The position numbers were made by a program, and so were the translations under genes. Below the pieces are notes generated by a model. That model saw nothing but the letters and a program-made list of their open reading frames with translations, was not told the DNA's origin and did not search any database. Positions 1 to 11,587 of a stretch of DNA of 64,000 nt are shown here, one piece after another. Within the stretch, counting starts at the first letter, position 1; each line of letters opens with the position of its first letter. Origin of the DNA: Paraconiothyrium sp. Pb-2020 (lineage: Eukaryota; Ascomycota; Dothideomycetes; Pleosporales; Didymosphaeriaceae); assembly GCA_022419385.1 (NCBI GenBank), contig JAJUBI010000001.1, forward strand, positions 3,596,001 through 3,660,000. Direction: 5' to 3'.

Positions 1-239
1 TCGTCCACTATCTGTCCGGCAGGTTTGGCACCCCAAAACTCCCGTACGCGATTCATGTGGCTTCCCGCCGAAGCCTGCACCGCAAACACGCCCGTGACCG
101 TCCAAGTCACATCTGCATCGTCTACACTCGGGGAGCGATCGGCGTGGTCCGCAGCATACGACCGCTGTATCGCAGGTATAAGTGACCGCTGTGCGATGAT
201 GTTCCTTCACACCCTGTTAGCCACCTGATGAGGTGAGGA

Positions 240-2135
240 CTAAGATTTCACGTACGTATTAGGATCCGCCCGAATGATAACGCTTTTCTCATTCCCCTTG
301 TTATTGACAAAAATCTCTGTCAGATCCACAATACCACTCGCACCCGCTGAGGAAATGACGAGACTCCCGTTTCCATCGTTGTACCAGCCTTCTTCCAGAT
401 TCTCTGAGTCGGCGTTGTTAAGTTCCGTGTGTACACGCTGCTCGAAGATAGATTCGTCCCGAGTAGTTTGCGCGGAGATGGCGAAGCCCCCGTCCACAAG
501 TCGCAGCGGACCCGTCCCCTTCGGCACAGACACCCGGTGAACCCTCAAATGCCAGCATGGCCAGCATAGCGTGGAAGCGACGAGGGTAGTCTGTATCACA
601 ACACCCTCCTTCTTCCAAGGCCTCCACTTACTCCTCAGAAACGGTACGTCTTCGCCACCCACCACCGTCAAGTTCCCACTCTCGACATCGTACGGTTCAT
701 ATCGGACTTTCCAATCTTCCTCCCCATCGTCAAAACTTACCGCTAGCGTCGAATCCGGCGCAATCTGTTCCAGAAATGTACCACACGGAACGGAAAATCC
801 GAATGCAGAAGAATATGCAAACTTGCCGTACTTGGCTTCGCGCGCTTTGAACCGACGGGTGGTGCTCTGCCCGCTGGAAAGCATGAAGTGATGCTCCTCG
901 TTGCTGATGAGAATTTGTCTCGGGGGCCATAGGAGCTTCACTCTTCCCAATATGTTCAGGCTAGAAGATTGTTGAGCTAATGGGTGTGGCCGTTCTTGCG
1001 CGGTCCAGAAAGCTTGGTCCTCGCGCAGAAGTAGAGGAAGGAAGGATTTCAAACTCCAATACGGGGATTGAGGCGAGTTGTAGTCCTCAGCCATGTACAT
1101 GTTGGAGTATACATATCCGATATTCTGCGTCCCGTCGGGGTTGAAGATGTGTGGGTGCTGCGTCCACCATCTCAAATGCCTCAATAGCAACCCTTTTACT
1201 GTTCCTCTATCAAGTGGAGGAGGAAGCTCGATGTCTGCATACGACGCAGCGGCCCAGAATGCGCCCATAGCGAATCGGTACGTTTGCGAGCGGCCGAACG
1301 GTATCGCCGCTCCATCAACGTCAAAGTATCTCCAGTACTCCACTGCGAACGCGTTCGCTTGTTGCTTGTACTTCTCGATTCGCGAGGCGTATGCTGGAAG
1401 TGAGGAAGCGTATTTTACAAAAAGGAGCTGTGCGAATTGCATGGCGAAGCTGCCGGAGTAGTAGTCTGCTTGTTTTCTCACGTCACCCCACGGCCCGTCG
1501 GAACTCCAGCCGTCGCTGATGTAGAAGCTGTCGAGGACGTTCAGGGCTTCGTCAATATAATTTTTAACTTCTGCCAGCGGAACACCTAGGGTTAGGACCA
1601 GAGCGAGGTTGACAAGGACCCGGAAGAACAGCCAATTGTTCTGCGGTGTGGTGTGGTCGTTGATTTGTTTCAACCAGTTTTTCAGATTGGCTCGAGCTGC
1701 TGAGTCGGACATGAAGGAAAATGTAGTGGGCGAAACAAGAAGGGCGAAGGCAATGGTTTCCATCTCCACCATTCTCTGGTCACTCGACCCTACCTCACCC
1801 CAGTACTCTGGCGACTTGGGATCTGTACCTTCCTTCAGCCCTCTCACCCAATCCTCCAGTCCCAGCTCTTCATCAGAAATTAGGGACCGAAATGCTGGGT
1901 CAGAAGTGCTGTTCTTGAAATGGAGGAGCGGAGCGACCACCCATAGCGGGCGAGAATAGCCTTCGAGCTGAGCAGCGGTCTCGCTGAAGCCGGCACCTGT
2001 TGTTGTCGCTATTTTGATGCGTGCTCCACTGGAAGATTTGTACGGATGAAGTGGTTTGATCAATGCGATTGCTGCACCGGTCAGGTCGGCGCGGGAGCGA
2101 AGAGGGTTGTCTGAGAATCCTGATTGGGATGGCAT
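240..2135 (-). CDS. DUF2264 family protein, putative intracellular glycosidase
   Basis: An uninterrupted 631-residue frame, recognised as a DUF2264 protein from its N-terminal stretch (NPLRSRADL, then YSRPLWVVAPLL) and the aromatic-rich helical region up to about residue 400, followed by a beta-rich C-terminal part. That layout suits an alpha/alpha-barrel plus beta-sandwich. No signal peptide is visible, so it is probably cytosolic. My recollection, not checked, is that DUF2264 proteins overlap CAZy family GH154, which includes beta-glucuronidases; this would suit the neighbouring GH88. The next gene, an MFS transporter, lies upstream on the same strand. The start is the first ATG of the open frame. 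The family call is firm, the activity is not. Confidence 0.85.
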   Translation of the reverse strand: MPSQSGFSDNPLRSRADLTGAAIALIKPLHPYKSSSGARIKIATTTGAGFSETAAQLEGYSRPLWVVAPLLHFKNSTSDPAFRSLISDEELGLEDWVRGLKEGTDPKSPEYWGEVGSSDQRMVEMETIAFALLVSPTTFSFMSDSAARANLKNWLKQINDHTTPQNNWLFFRVLVNLALVLTLGVPLAEVKNYIDEALNVLDSFYISDGWSSDGPWGDVRKQADYYSGSFAMQFAQLLFVKYASSLPAYASRIEKYKQQANAFAVEYWRYFDVDGAAIPFGRSQTYRFAMGAFWAAASYADIELPPPLDRGTVKGLLLRHLRWWTQHPHIFNPDGTQNIGYVYSNMYMAEDYNSPQSPYWSLKSFLPLLLREDQAFWTAQERPHPLAQQSSSLNILGRVKLLWPPRQILISNEEHHFMLSSGQSTTRRFKAREAKYGKFAYSSAFGFSVPCGTFLEQIAPDSTLAVSFDDGEEDWKVRYEPYDVESGNLTVVGGEDVPFLRSKWRPWKKEGVVIQTTLVASTLCWPCWHLRVHRVSVPKGTGPLRLVDGGFAISAQTTRDESIFEQRVHTELNNADSENLEEGWYNDGNGSLVISSAGASGIVDLTEIFVNNKGNEKSVIIRADPNTYVKS

Positions 2136-2422
2136 GTTGGGTGTTCAGGCGATGTTGGTGGGCTGGGAGGAGTGAGAGGCGGTCGCGCAGAAGGACTAGA
2201 CGAGGGGAATGCGGGACTTATACACATTGCATCTCGGGTTCGGAACAATTATGCAGCGATCCCGTGACTCCTCTTTAACATGCTGATGATAACCAATTAC
2301 AGGCGAGTAATCAGATCTATTCGAGTTTTCGAACTTTGGCTAGGGCCCTGCGCGGTCGTAGAAAGCTTAGTGTTGACACTCATTGGCGCCCCGCCCTATC
2401 TTAGATCTATCTCTTTGCAATT
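2136..2422. promoter_or_regulatory. Promoter of the DUF2264 gene and 3' end of the transporter gene
   Basis: A 287-bp gap with no supported ORF. It contains a GAATGCGGGAC stretch near 2208, which resembles, with mismatches, the GAYGCGGGGTCTC element seen upstream of other genes in this cluster. No clear TATA box was picked out. Confidence 0.4.
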
Positions 2423-4141
2423 CTAGGCCCTCGCCTCTTTATTGGCGATCTCTACTTGCACGAGGTCAGGCTCTTTGTCCAGTACCTCGTTGGTCGAAGA
2501 GTCCGCATCGAACTTTTTGGCCGCTAGTTCCCTCCTCCATAGGTACTGTCCAATAAGAAATAGTGTCAAATAAGCGCATACAAGCACCGTGTTGACCGTG
2601 AAACCTTTCCTCCACTTCGGACCTTCGAGAATCGGGAATGTTGTGATGGGATAGAAGCTGAAGAAAGCCCATCCAACGGTCATCATAGCGCCCGTAGTGA
2701 AACTACGTGCCTCATTGTCGTCTTTCATCATCATGTTGACCCACGGAAAGAGGATTGGCGTGATGCATGAGGTCATGCCCAAAAGGTAGTAGCAGAGGAC
2801 TACCACAGGGTCAGCAGAGTAGTATAAATCTATGAAGGGAGAAGCTTACAGTGTAAACCGAGCGGAATTTCCCAGACCAACAAGCACACATTGGCAAACA
2901 GCAGAATCAGCGAAACAATTGTGAACACAATCCACATAGGGTAGATCATGACCAAGCTCGTGGCGAGTATGCCAGTGACGATAGCCACTCCTTGAACCCC
3001 GGTCGGGATGAGATTGATTTTCTCAACTGTGTATGTGCCGTGCTTGTCAGCTTCGTATTTCAGCCAGATCGCCATCTGTCCACCGACATACGAAGTGCAC
3101 TGAAAGCACACGTACGTCAGAACTGCGATGTAGAAATGCCAGTGCGTGAAGACACGCTTAAGCATGCGCTTTCCAATCTTGGCGGACTGTTTGACGCCAT
3201 CATTACGCATGCGTGCGATGGCCAGCTTCTGCTCCTTTTCCGTAAGCCACCAGACTCTTGGGCTGGTGGGGAGGCCTGGGAACATGATGAAGCCTAGCAA
3301 TGCGATTGGCAAACTGATGCTTCCATCGATGATGAAAAGCCATCGCCATCCTGCCCGGGATGATCAGTAAGAGAGAGCGGGAAAATAGCTAAGTTGCGAA
3401 CGTACCAGAGCGTCCCATGACGCCGTTCAGATTCTTGTGCGCAGCCGCTTGCAAGTAGCCGCTGAACATAGCGCCGGCGTTGCTCGAGACGTACCACACA
3501 CCAGCACGCTTAAAGACCTCGTCGGCACGATACCAGGAGGTCAAAAGGTAGATGCTGCCGGTGGATGCGGGCGTCTCTAATACACCTAGTAGAAACCGAA
3601 GACCAAAGATCTGCTTGTCGTTCTGGAGCTTGCTTTGACAGAAGGTCAGGATGGACCACAGCGTCTCCATTAGTGGTAGGTAGTAACGAGCGAGCTTCGG
3701 GCGCGAGATGATCATCATGCTTGGGATTTCGAAGATCAGATATCCGATGTTGTAGAATGTTCCGAAGAGTGAATACCTGGAAAGCGTCAGAAAGAATGTC
3801 AGATTGAGCTTTGAAACATACTGATTGCCCTTGATCTTCAGTTCCTCCCTCATGCCGGAAACATACGCACTGTTCAGCGCATTCTGGTCGAGCCATTTGA
3901 TGTAGAAGCATAAACAGCACATTGTTAGTAGGATGCAGTCAAGCTTGCGCAAGAGCTTTTTCTCTTCTTTGCTATAGTGGCTGGGGTACCAGTCGAAGAT
4001 GTACATCCATGCCAGGAGGAAGGATCTCGTGGGTTTCTCGGTTGAAGAGCTCACGACAATCTCTTTCTGGTCATCCTTCTCATCGACCTCAATTGGTCTC
4101 TGAGCAGTCGACACACCATCAGCTTCGTTTGGTTTCTGCAT
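2423..4141 (-). CDS. MFS transporter, Dal5/allantoate permease (anion:cation symporter) type
   Basis: Four exons (4141-3822, 3776-3406, 3350-2850, 2799-2423) with GT-AG introns of 45-55 bp give 522 residues. The N-terminus is polar and cytosolic. Family signatures include DQNALNSAYVSGM after the first membrane segment, then LGVLETPASTG and SWYRADEVFKRAGVWY, which are typical of the fungal Dal5/Liz1/Seo1 group; about 12 membrane segments are expected. Members carry organic anions, vitamins and acidic sugars or oligosaccharides. Placed divergently from GH88, it is the natural candidate to import the cluster's acidic product. The substrate is inferred from context only. Frame closure across all four exons supports the model. 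Confidence 0.88.
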
Positions 4142-4640
4142 GGTGGAGAGAACCCCCGGTCGTCCAACGTGATGTCAAGGCGGAGAGAGCCGACCCCGGA
4201 TTGTAAACCGTAGATTGCGGAGCAGCATCTTAAGTATGCAATTGTACGTCGCTACCAAGATAGACAGCCTTGCGTGTGCAGCTACCGATTTGCGGTGTGG
4301 TGAGCAGACATGAGTCTTGATCGGTGCAAGGCTAGCCCGAACGCGTGCTTCCCCGCGTCGTCGCTTCCCCTACACCAAACCCAGTTTGGCAAGGACAGCA
4401 CCCTCGGAGCATTGGCAACGGCGGTGGGAGCCATCTCCTCTCCGACACCTACGGCAACTCTCATTGCACATTGCAACGGACACTTGGCTACGGACGATGT
4501 GTTCTATCGCTTACTCGACGCGAGATCATGTGGTTTATTGGGATCAAGGCGAAGGAGCCGTCTCGCGGCGGCTGTCAGCCCCTACTTCATAAAGCCCGCT
4601 TGAAGGCAACCTTTCCTGTTCGCCTCCCACTCGGCCGACA
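4142..4640. promoter_or_regulatory. Divergent promoter between the transporter and GH88 genes
   Basis: About 500 bp shared by the two divergent genes; small ORFs here have no recognisable protein character. Near 4350 it carries CCCCGCGTC, the reverse complement of GACGCGGGG, which is the core of the element found upstream of the regulator and GH2 genes. GCGGGG also fits the known CreA/Cre1 consensus SYGGRG, so carbon catabolite repression is plausible. Confidence 0.5.
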
Positions 4641-6128
4641 ATGATCTTACCTCACACTCTGACCAGTTCGAGCGATGAAGACTCTTTCGGTGCGGAGTCG
4701 AGTCCTCTAACGAGCGCAACATGTTCAGAAGCGGATAACTATGAGGAAAGAAAGGCGTCGTATGTGCCAGCTCATTTACTTCCAGGCCTATTTGCAGAGA
4801 ATATAACGGCCAAGGCTCTTCGAACAGCACAGAATGCTATCAAAGCCCTCCCGGACTTTTTCCCAGAGTACGTGCCCCAACATGCCGTTCATGATGGAAC
4901 GTATACTCTACGCGAGGCCGACTTCTGGACTTGTGGCTTTTTCCCCGGGACGCTCTATACCATCCTCGAACGAGCCATACGGTTCCCACAAAGCCTACAG
5001 CTCCCGCCAGAAATCAACGCTCTCAAATTTCGCGAACAGCTTCTAACATTGTGTCGTATATGGGCGGAACCGTTATATGGAATGGACAAGCGTACCGACA
5101 CACATGACATAGGCTTCATCATAATGCCTGCGCTGCAGATGGATTGGGAATTGTCCAGCAACCGAAGAAGCCTAGACTCGATCGTTCAAGCAGCACGAAG
5201 CCTCGCCACTCGATACGTACCTTCCGCAAGGGCAATCCGGAGTTGGGATCTACTCAAGAAGAAAGATATCGAGATCCTCGACCAGAAAGATAACATGATC
5301 GTAATAATCGATAGCATGTGCAATCTGGACCTTATGTACTACGCCTCGCATCATATGCAAGAACCGGCTCTGGCCGAAATGGCAACTGCGCATGCAGAGA
5401 CGTTGTTGAAGTCACATCTACGTCCTGAACATGTGGATTTATCACACAATTCAACATGCCGCTATACCGGCCAATGGTATTCCACTTGCCACGTAGCAAA
5501 TATTGACCCAAAAAGTGGCACTCTCAAGCGACGCCTAACCGCGCAAGGCTACGCTCACGAATCAAATTGGGCGCGCGGACAAGCATGGGGTATTTTAGGA
5601 TATGCGCAGACCTATCTGTCTACAAAGGATCAACGCTTCCTCGAGGCGTCATGTGGTCTCGCCGAATACTTTTTGTACAGGTTGGAGACAGCTCCAGTTT
5701 GCATAACCGAAGGTCGGTATGTGCCGCTCTGGGATTTCGATGCGCCTATCGACGACGAAAGTAACATTATCCGGGACTCTTCTGCTGGTGTTATTGCGGC
5801 CAACGGAATGCTCATACTCTCACAGGCCTTGGCAGGGTTCGGTCAAGGCATGCTTGCTTCTCGGTTCCGCGAAGCTGCTCTAGTCATAGTGCAGGATACA
5901 CTGTCGTTTGCTTTGTCTCCCGAGAAGGCAAGACTGGTTCGCGCATCGAACGGTGATATCAACGCCGAAGATTCAAGGCCGGGCGTCACATTCGAAGGCA
6001 TACTGAAATACGGTACAGCGAATAATAACGAGCAAGCGCGGAAACGATATGCGAACCATGGCCTGGTATATGGAGACTACTATCTTGTACAATTCGGCAA
6101 TCGCTTGATGAGGATGGGATTGGTCTAG
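4641..6128 (+). CDS. GH88 unsaturated glucuronyl hydrolase-like protein
   Basis: A single 495-residue exon matching the GH88 family, which removes 4,5-unsaturated glucuronyl residues from oligosaccharides made by polysaccharide lyases. Motifs in order: ADFWTCGFFPGTLY (about residues 93-106), THDIGFIIMP (Asp156), DNMIVIIDSMCNLDL (Asp224), and ESNWARGQAWGILGY. Asp156 and Asp224 line up with the two catalytic-region aspartates of bacterial UGL (Asp88 and Asp149 in the Bacillus enzyme). The length is slightly above bacterial members because of a polar N-terminal extension. No signal peptide is seen, so it probably acts in the cytosol on imported material. It shares its promoter with the MFS gene. 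Confidence 0.92.
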   Translation: MILPHTLTSSSDEDSFGAESSPLTSATCSEADNYEERKASYVPAHLLPGLFAENITAKALRTAQNAIKALPDFFPEYVPQHAVHDGTYTLREADFWTCGFFPGTLYTILERAIRFPQSLQLPPEINALKFREQLLTLCRIWAEPLYGMDKRTDTHDIGFIIMPALQMDWELSSNRRSLDSIVQAARSLATRYVPSARAIRSWDLLKKKDIEILDQKDNMIVIIDSMCNLDLMYYASHHMQEPALAEMATAHAETLLKSHLRPEHVDLSHNSTCRYTGQWYSTCHVANIDPKSGTLKRRLTAQGYAHESNWARGQAWGILGYAQTYLSTKDQRFLEASCGLAEYFLYRLETAPVCITEGRYVPLWDFDAPIDDESNIIRDSSAGVIAANGMLILSQALAGFGQGMLASRFREAALVIVQDTLSFALSPEKARLVRASNGDINAEDSRPGVTFEGILKYGTANNNEQARKRYANHGLVYGDYYLVQFGNRLMRMGLV

Positions 6129-6143
6129 CCAAAGGGTGTTGCA

Positions 6144-8587
6144 TTAGAACATACCGGTATCCACCGTTCCGGCGAACATGCTTCCATCGTCAAATGCTAT
6201 TATTCGGTCCATATTCACATACTGCTGATCCTGCATGATTTGCGGCAATGTATCCAAGTCCACGCCCTCCAGATTGTCGATTTGCGACATGTCCATACTC
6301 ATTGTTCTGAAGGCCTCTGCGTTGGCAGGCGGTTTGGTCTGTTGTACGTGCCATTCCACGTTGTTGGCACTGGGAATATGTATGTTCGGATGCGCATATG
6401 CTTCTCTGAGAGGTACTGGCTGCCGCTGCGGAACTGGACTGTGCGCGTTCTTGACTGTATAAGTGATCTCGTTTGTGTAATCTGCGACTCGAATTTGGAA
6501 ACCTTCATTTCGGACACAGGAGATGTACAGCTCTTTCAATCGTGCGGCATATCGTCCTGACAGATTCTGCTCGGCAGCGAGTACCCTTGAAAAACCTATC
6601 CATCGCTTTGACATCTCTTCCAGACACTGCACCAAGCTCCAAAAATCATTAGGTAATTCATTGTCGGGGTTAGATTGCCAATGCACGAGTAGCATCCGTC
6701 CCGCAATGAAAATGCAGAAGGCGAATTGGCTTGCGACCGGGCAACCCTGCGGAGAATTTGCAAGGTATCTTTGAGTAATTGTGGCAATCTCAATGCCCGC
6801 TGAATAGCACGCCTCAACGGAGCAGCTACTTGGCAGTCGACTACGGAACGGCCAGTGTGAGGGCGGATAGGCTATCAGCTGATGCAGCAGAATCATGCTT
6901 GTGTTGTGTGTGACATGAGCCAGGGTGAGATTTGGGTCCATTAGCGGGACTGGGCGAGTCATATTAGGGTTGCTCTTCCATTTCTGAGGAAGTAGCATTT
7001 TCCAATGGACCAACCGCAAATCTAATTCTTTGAACCTAGTAAGCCAAGCTGAGATTTCTTGCTGGCTGCGCATGCCGACTTTTGGCTGCAGGAAATAGGA
7101 TACAACGCGCGACATCGACTCGGTGGCTTCGATGCGGTACGCGAACGCACCAACATTGGACATATCTGCAAGCTTCGGATTTTGTAATGAAGCCGCGTCC
7201 GGGATAGGGTTCCCGTTGGGTTGTGCTGGAGGACCGTCGTCTTCAACAAGGAAGCCAATCGGATACCCCATTCGTCCCGCTGATTTGTCCCATATGCCGA
7301 AGTAAGGTGTTGTAACACCTTGTTCTTTGCGCCAGAGGTGGCCATCACACGGCAATCGACGATGAACATCAGCGGACGTCAGACTTGTACTCCAACTCAT
7401 AGCGACAGAACAGAACCTATCGAGGTTAAAAACATTCCAGAAGATGCGCCGTCGCTCTTCAAGCTCAGTCCAATTCGATGTGTGATCGAGAACCTCAAAC
7501 GGCTGGCAAAGCGGCTGGTACTCAGTGTCTTCGCGCTCTTGGGCTAGTTGACTATACTCGACTGTGCGGGTGAGCGAGCCAATGATTGACCAGGCTTTCG
7601 CTGCGTTCCCGTCTCCGATCTACATGCGCCGGTCAGATCGTCATCTCATACACCGAAAGGTCACTTACGTCAGTATATGCTATCACGATGAGAGCCTGCA
7701 GGCTCTCCAGACAGAGGTCGTCCATCGCCGATACAATAACCCTGCTTCTCGCCTGTGTCGTAGTACCAGCTGATATTGATGCGTTCGGTACGAATTTGGA
7801 TGCTGCAACAACCATGGCTTGAATGACAACTGCAAGCCTCGCTCGCTCATTTTCATATTCCAGACGCCGTCGAAAGCGTCCTTCATGTATCATAGGAATC
7901 CAAGGATGAACATGAAAGAAGTAAGCGGCAATGATGTCCTCCAAGAGGGCTGTATTTAACGATGGGAATGAGTCTTCACAATCGAACGTCCACCTGGGAG
8001 TTTCGTCGTCATGTACGCGTCTTCGCTTTGAGCTCTGCCTTGCTTCTCCGGAAGGCAAAACTCGAGGTTTGGGAGTATTGCTGGATCCATTGACGAGTCT
8101 TGGAAGCTCTCTCGCGAGCAATCCCAAAATCTCGTGTGCTGCACTGTCCTGGGGGTTAACACTCACACCTGTATGCGAGGATCTGCAGAGTTCGGCTTGT
8201 TCTCTCGCTTGGCTTTCGAGGACATCTGACGAACGTCAAAACTTGGGAACTAAGACCGTACTGGGGAGATGTACCAAGTCTCCTGTGCACGTTCTCTATT
8301 GCTCCTGTTTTCAACCCTGGTTTTGTCCTTTTCGATTCATACAGACAATCGAGTCCTGTCATAATAGGTTAGAATACGTCCGCTTTCGACCGACCCAAAA
8401 ATCGAATCATACCCGTCTTTCTACAGTGCGCACACGAAGGCTTGTCTCGCGAGCACCGTAACTTTGCTTTCCGGCAACTGTTGCACGCAATGTCGAGGCC
8501 GGACTTGAGTGGGGGCTTATCTGCCTTCTCGGCAGAGTGGGTAGAACCGACGACGCTAGGGCTGCCGTCTGAATCGAGAGTCGACAT
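6144..8587 (-). CDS. Zn2Cys6 transcription factor with fungal_trans domain
   Basis: Four exons (8587-8413, 8355-8275, 8225-7669, 7619-6144) give 762 residues. The binuclear zinc cluster lies near residue 35 as C-x2-C-x6-C-x5-C-x2-C-x6-C; its last Cys falls just after the first splice junction, which supports that intron. The middle region (AYFFHVHPWIPMIHEGRF, then EERRRIFWNVFNLDRF, IPFR-type substrate-binding segment) is the fungal-specific regulator domain PF04082. The start is the ATG at 8587. Its position inside the carbohydrate cluster suggests a pathway-specific activator, perhaps of its neighbours and itself; this is inference. The stop codon lies 16 bp beyond the converging GH88 stop. 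Confidence 0.9.
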
Positions 8588-8867
8588 CTCCACACCCGGG
8601 AATCGGAGTGTTGGCTCAAGACTTACACGTGGGATGCATTGAAGTTATGGGACGGTTCTGTGACCATTGCCCCGAGCACCGAACGCGTTGCTCCGGCCTC
8701 CTGGATTCTGGGGATGCGGGGTCTCCCCACATTTGTGCCCGAGAAGGCTTAGTGTAATCATCACACACTGCAGTTCCCTTCTTCCATCACTTATATGTAG
8801 GCTTGCGCGTTGCGCTAATTTTCGAAAATAACTATTCGATACACGAGATCTGGACGTAACTTGTACC
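8588..8867. promoter_or_regulatory. Promoter of the regulator gene with GC-rich palindromic element
   Basis: At about 8710-8728 the sequence GGGGATGCGGGGTCTCCCC forms an imperfect inverted repeat. Its GATGCGGGGTCTC core differs at one base from GACGCGGGGTCTC upstream of the GH2 gene. It contains a CreA-type GCGGGG and CGG triplets of the kind bound by Zn2Cys6 proteins. Confidence 0.5.
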
Positions 8868-11587
8868 TCAATAACCGGCATGCACGACGACCTCGCCTCC
8901 CGCTAGCCCGTTTGAAGCTGCAGAGACAGTGAAGCTACCCGAAGAACCAGGCTTAGAGCGTACGATAGCAAGAGCCAAGCCGCTGAACGCTTGTCTCGTA
9001 AGAGATGGGAAAGCTGTCATATCTGTCGGGTCGCCGTTATCCGTGGATATGATCTCACCAGGTCCGTCGACAGAGAAAGCAATGGTGTTACTCGCCTCAG
9101 GCACGGTGTCGCCATTCTCATCAACAACGGCTACAGTGACAAAGGAGAGGTCATAGCCGTTGCTATCAATTGACGTCCGGTCGGCAGTCACATTCAACTT
9201 GGTCGCGCTGCCAACCGTCTTCTTCGAGTCTCTGGCCCATTCCGCTCCATTCTTGTAGGCTACCACTTCGATTTCTCCAGGCGTGTACGTGACATTATCC
9301 CACCGAAGGCGGTATTCAGATTGCGCAGTCTTCTTTCGGCCTTGGGAGTTGCCGTTTACGAAGAGCTCAGCTTCGTCTCCAGATGTGAAAACGTGCACAG
9401 GAGTGACTTGTCCGACGCGACTAGGCCATGTCCAGTGTGGTAGAATGTGGGCCTGGGCCACCTCAGGGCGCCAACGTGCCTGATACAACCAGAAGCGATC
9501 CTTCTTGAAGCCAGCGAGATCGATGATACCAAAATACGAGCTTTGACTTGAGTTTTCGAAAGGCGTCGGTTCGCCGATGTAGTCCCAGCCCGTCCAGACG
9601 AATTCACCAGCAACGTATGGGTACTTGTCCTGCTGTATGAATACTTTGTCGGGTGACGCGGCCCAAGACGGGTGGTACAGCTCGTACGAACTCACATACC
9701 GTGCTGTTACATTTTCACCTGCGCTAGGCCCAACGATATCTTCAAGCCCACTCGCGACTGGGAAAACGTAGGTTCCTCTTGTGCTGACTGTGGATGCAGT
9801 TTCGGTGCCCCATACCATCTTGTCCGGATACATGCTGTGGAAGATGGGATACGTCGAGTTCAGCGCTAAACCTTTGCCTTCACCTTGGTAGTTCAAACCA
9901 GGGATTTCAAGGACGTTGGCTAAAGCGGATCCCGGTGCCGCGCTGTTCAGGCCGGCGGTAGATTTCCGCGTGCCGTCCTCCTCGTGCGCGATATTTTGCA
10001 GCTGCGTGCCTATCCTACCACCCAAGGCCGACGACTGATCCGGCATCTCGTTGCCGATGCTCCACGCTACGATAGAAGGATGGTTGCGCTCACGGCGGAC
10101 ATATGAGCGCATATCTGCCTCATGCCACTCGTCCCAAAGCAAGTGGTAGTCGTTGTCTACTTTCTTCGTCTTCCAAGTGTCAAATGTCTCTCCCATGACT
10201 ATTATGCCCATGCGATCGGCTAGATCCAGAAGCTCTGGGGCGGGCATGTTGTGCGATGTCCGGAGTGCGTTAGTACCCATCTCTAACAATATTTCGAACT
10301 GACGTTCCGCAGCGCGTGTGTTGAAGGCAGCGCCGAGTGATCCGAGATCATGGTGGTTGCAGACGCCCTTCACGTAGACATGGGCACCGTTGATTAAGAG
10401 ACCCTTGTTTCCATCGTATACGATGGTTCGCACGCCAAATTTGGTGTCGACCGAGTCGAAGGTACCGTTTCCAGTCGACTCGGTACCGTTCCAAGTCGGC
10501 TCAGTACCGTTTCCACCAGCCAATAGTTTTGAGATAGCAACGTACTGGTTAGGTGACTGCTCCGGGACCGGACCCCATAGCTTGGGGTTGGAAAGTACTG
10601 TGGTACTGTTCACGACCCTCTTCTTCCCGCTTGGAATGCTGATAGAAACGTGGTCAAAGCTGGCTTTGGCATCACCTGTGGCTTCACCGGTCGACGCATC
10701 CACTTCGTAAATTTCAGTCACCAGGTCGACTCGCTTGGTGCTGTTGGAACTGTTCTCGATTGTGACACTCAAGTCTACAGTTGCTGACTCGGCACTGACC
10801 GATGGCGTCGTGATCTTGGTTCCATACTGTGCAACATGGACAGAGTTCACCTTGACCAGCCACACATTTCGGTATAGGCCAGCACCTGTGACACGACACC
10901 GTTAGAATTATCTTCGGCAAGAGGCTGAACAACAATGAATAGGAACGACTGACCTGGGTACCAGCGCGAGGAGTTTGGTGCGTTCTCTAGTCGGATAGCA
11001 AGGGTGTTATCCCCAGCTATTGCGTAGGGTGTGAGATCTAGACGGAATGAGTTGTAGCCATATGGCCAACCACCAACGAGCACGCCGTTGAGGAAGACAC
11101 TCGCATATGACATGGCTCCGTCAACGTCCAGATACAAGTTCTTCTCCCTGTTTACATCCCCAGAATCGAGCGTGATCGTCTTGCGGTACCATCCCACACC
11201 ATCGTAGGGCAACTTTCCCTCCGAGCCAGATATTCCAGGTGCGCCGAATGGGCCTTGGATTGCCCAGTCGTGCGGAAGATCTACTGGATCCCATTTACTG
11301 TCGTCGAAAGAGTCTTGAACATACTCGACATTGCCACCTGGAGGGGTACCGGATGGTCGCTGGTACTTTGACCGGGTTATGAAGTCATTGGACGAAGGCA
11401 GTATCCATGGCTTGAGCGTGTCATAGGAAAGACCGTCAGGATTGCTAGTGAACCGAGAGAACCGCCATCCGGCGTTTAGACTCGACCGTTCGCGGGGAGA
11501 CTGTGCGACTGCGTGTCCGAGTATTGCCAGGAGGAGTAGTCCAGCATAGAGGAGTCCGGATGCATTTGCCGACCTGGAAGAGCCCAT
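8868..11587 (-). CDS. Secreted GH2 glycosidase (beta-galactosidase or beta-glucuronidase type)
   Basis: Two exons (11587-10954, 10885-8868) give 883 residues. A hydrophobic signal peptide occupies about residues 1-28 (ending near GHAVAQ). It follows the classic GH2 order: sugar-binding jelly roll (LPHDWAIQGPFG, VGWYRKTI), immunoglobulin-like domain, TIM barrel, and C-terminal immunoglobulin-like modules. The acid/base is Glu491 in SIGNEMPD, the nucleophile Glu573 in MVWGTETAS. The arrangement resembles the DUF4982-containing beta-galactosidases. Exact specificity (galactose, glucuronic acid or other) cannot be read from sequence. It is one of only two cluster enzymes with a signal peptide, so it should act outside the cell or in the wall. 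Confidence 0.93.

Noticed and set aside
2801..2849. A 20-bp intron in the MFS gene (GTAAGC to CATAG)
   Set aside because: Too short to splice; the next acceptor gives about 50 bp and keeps frame.
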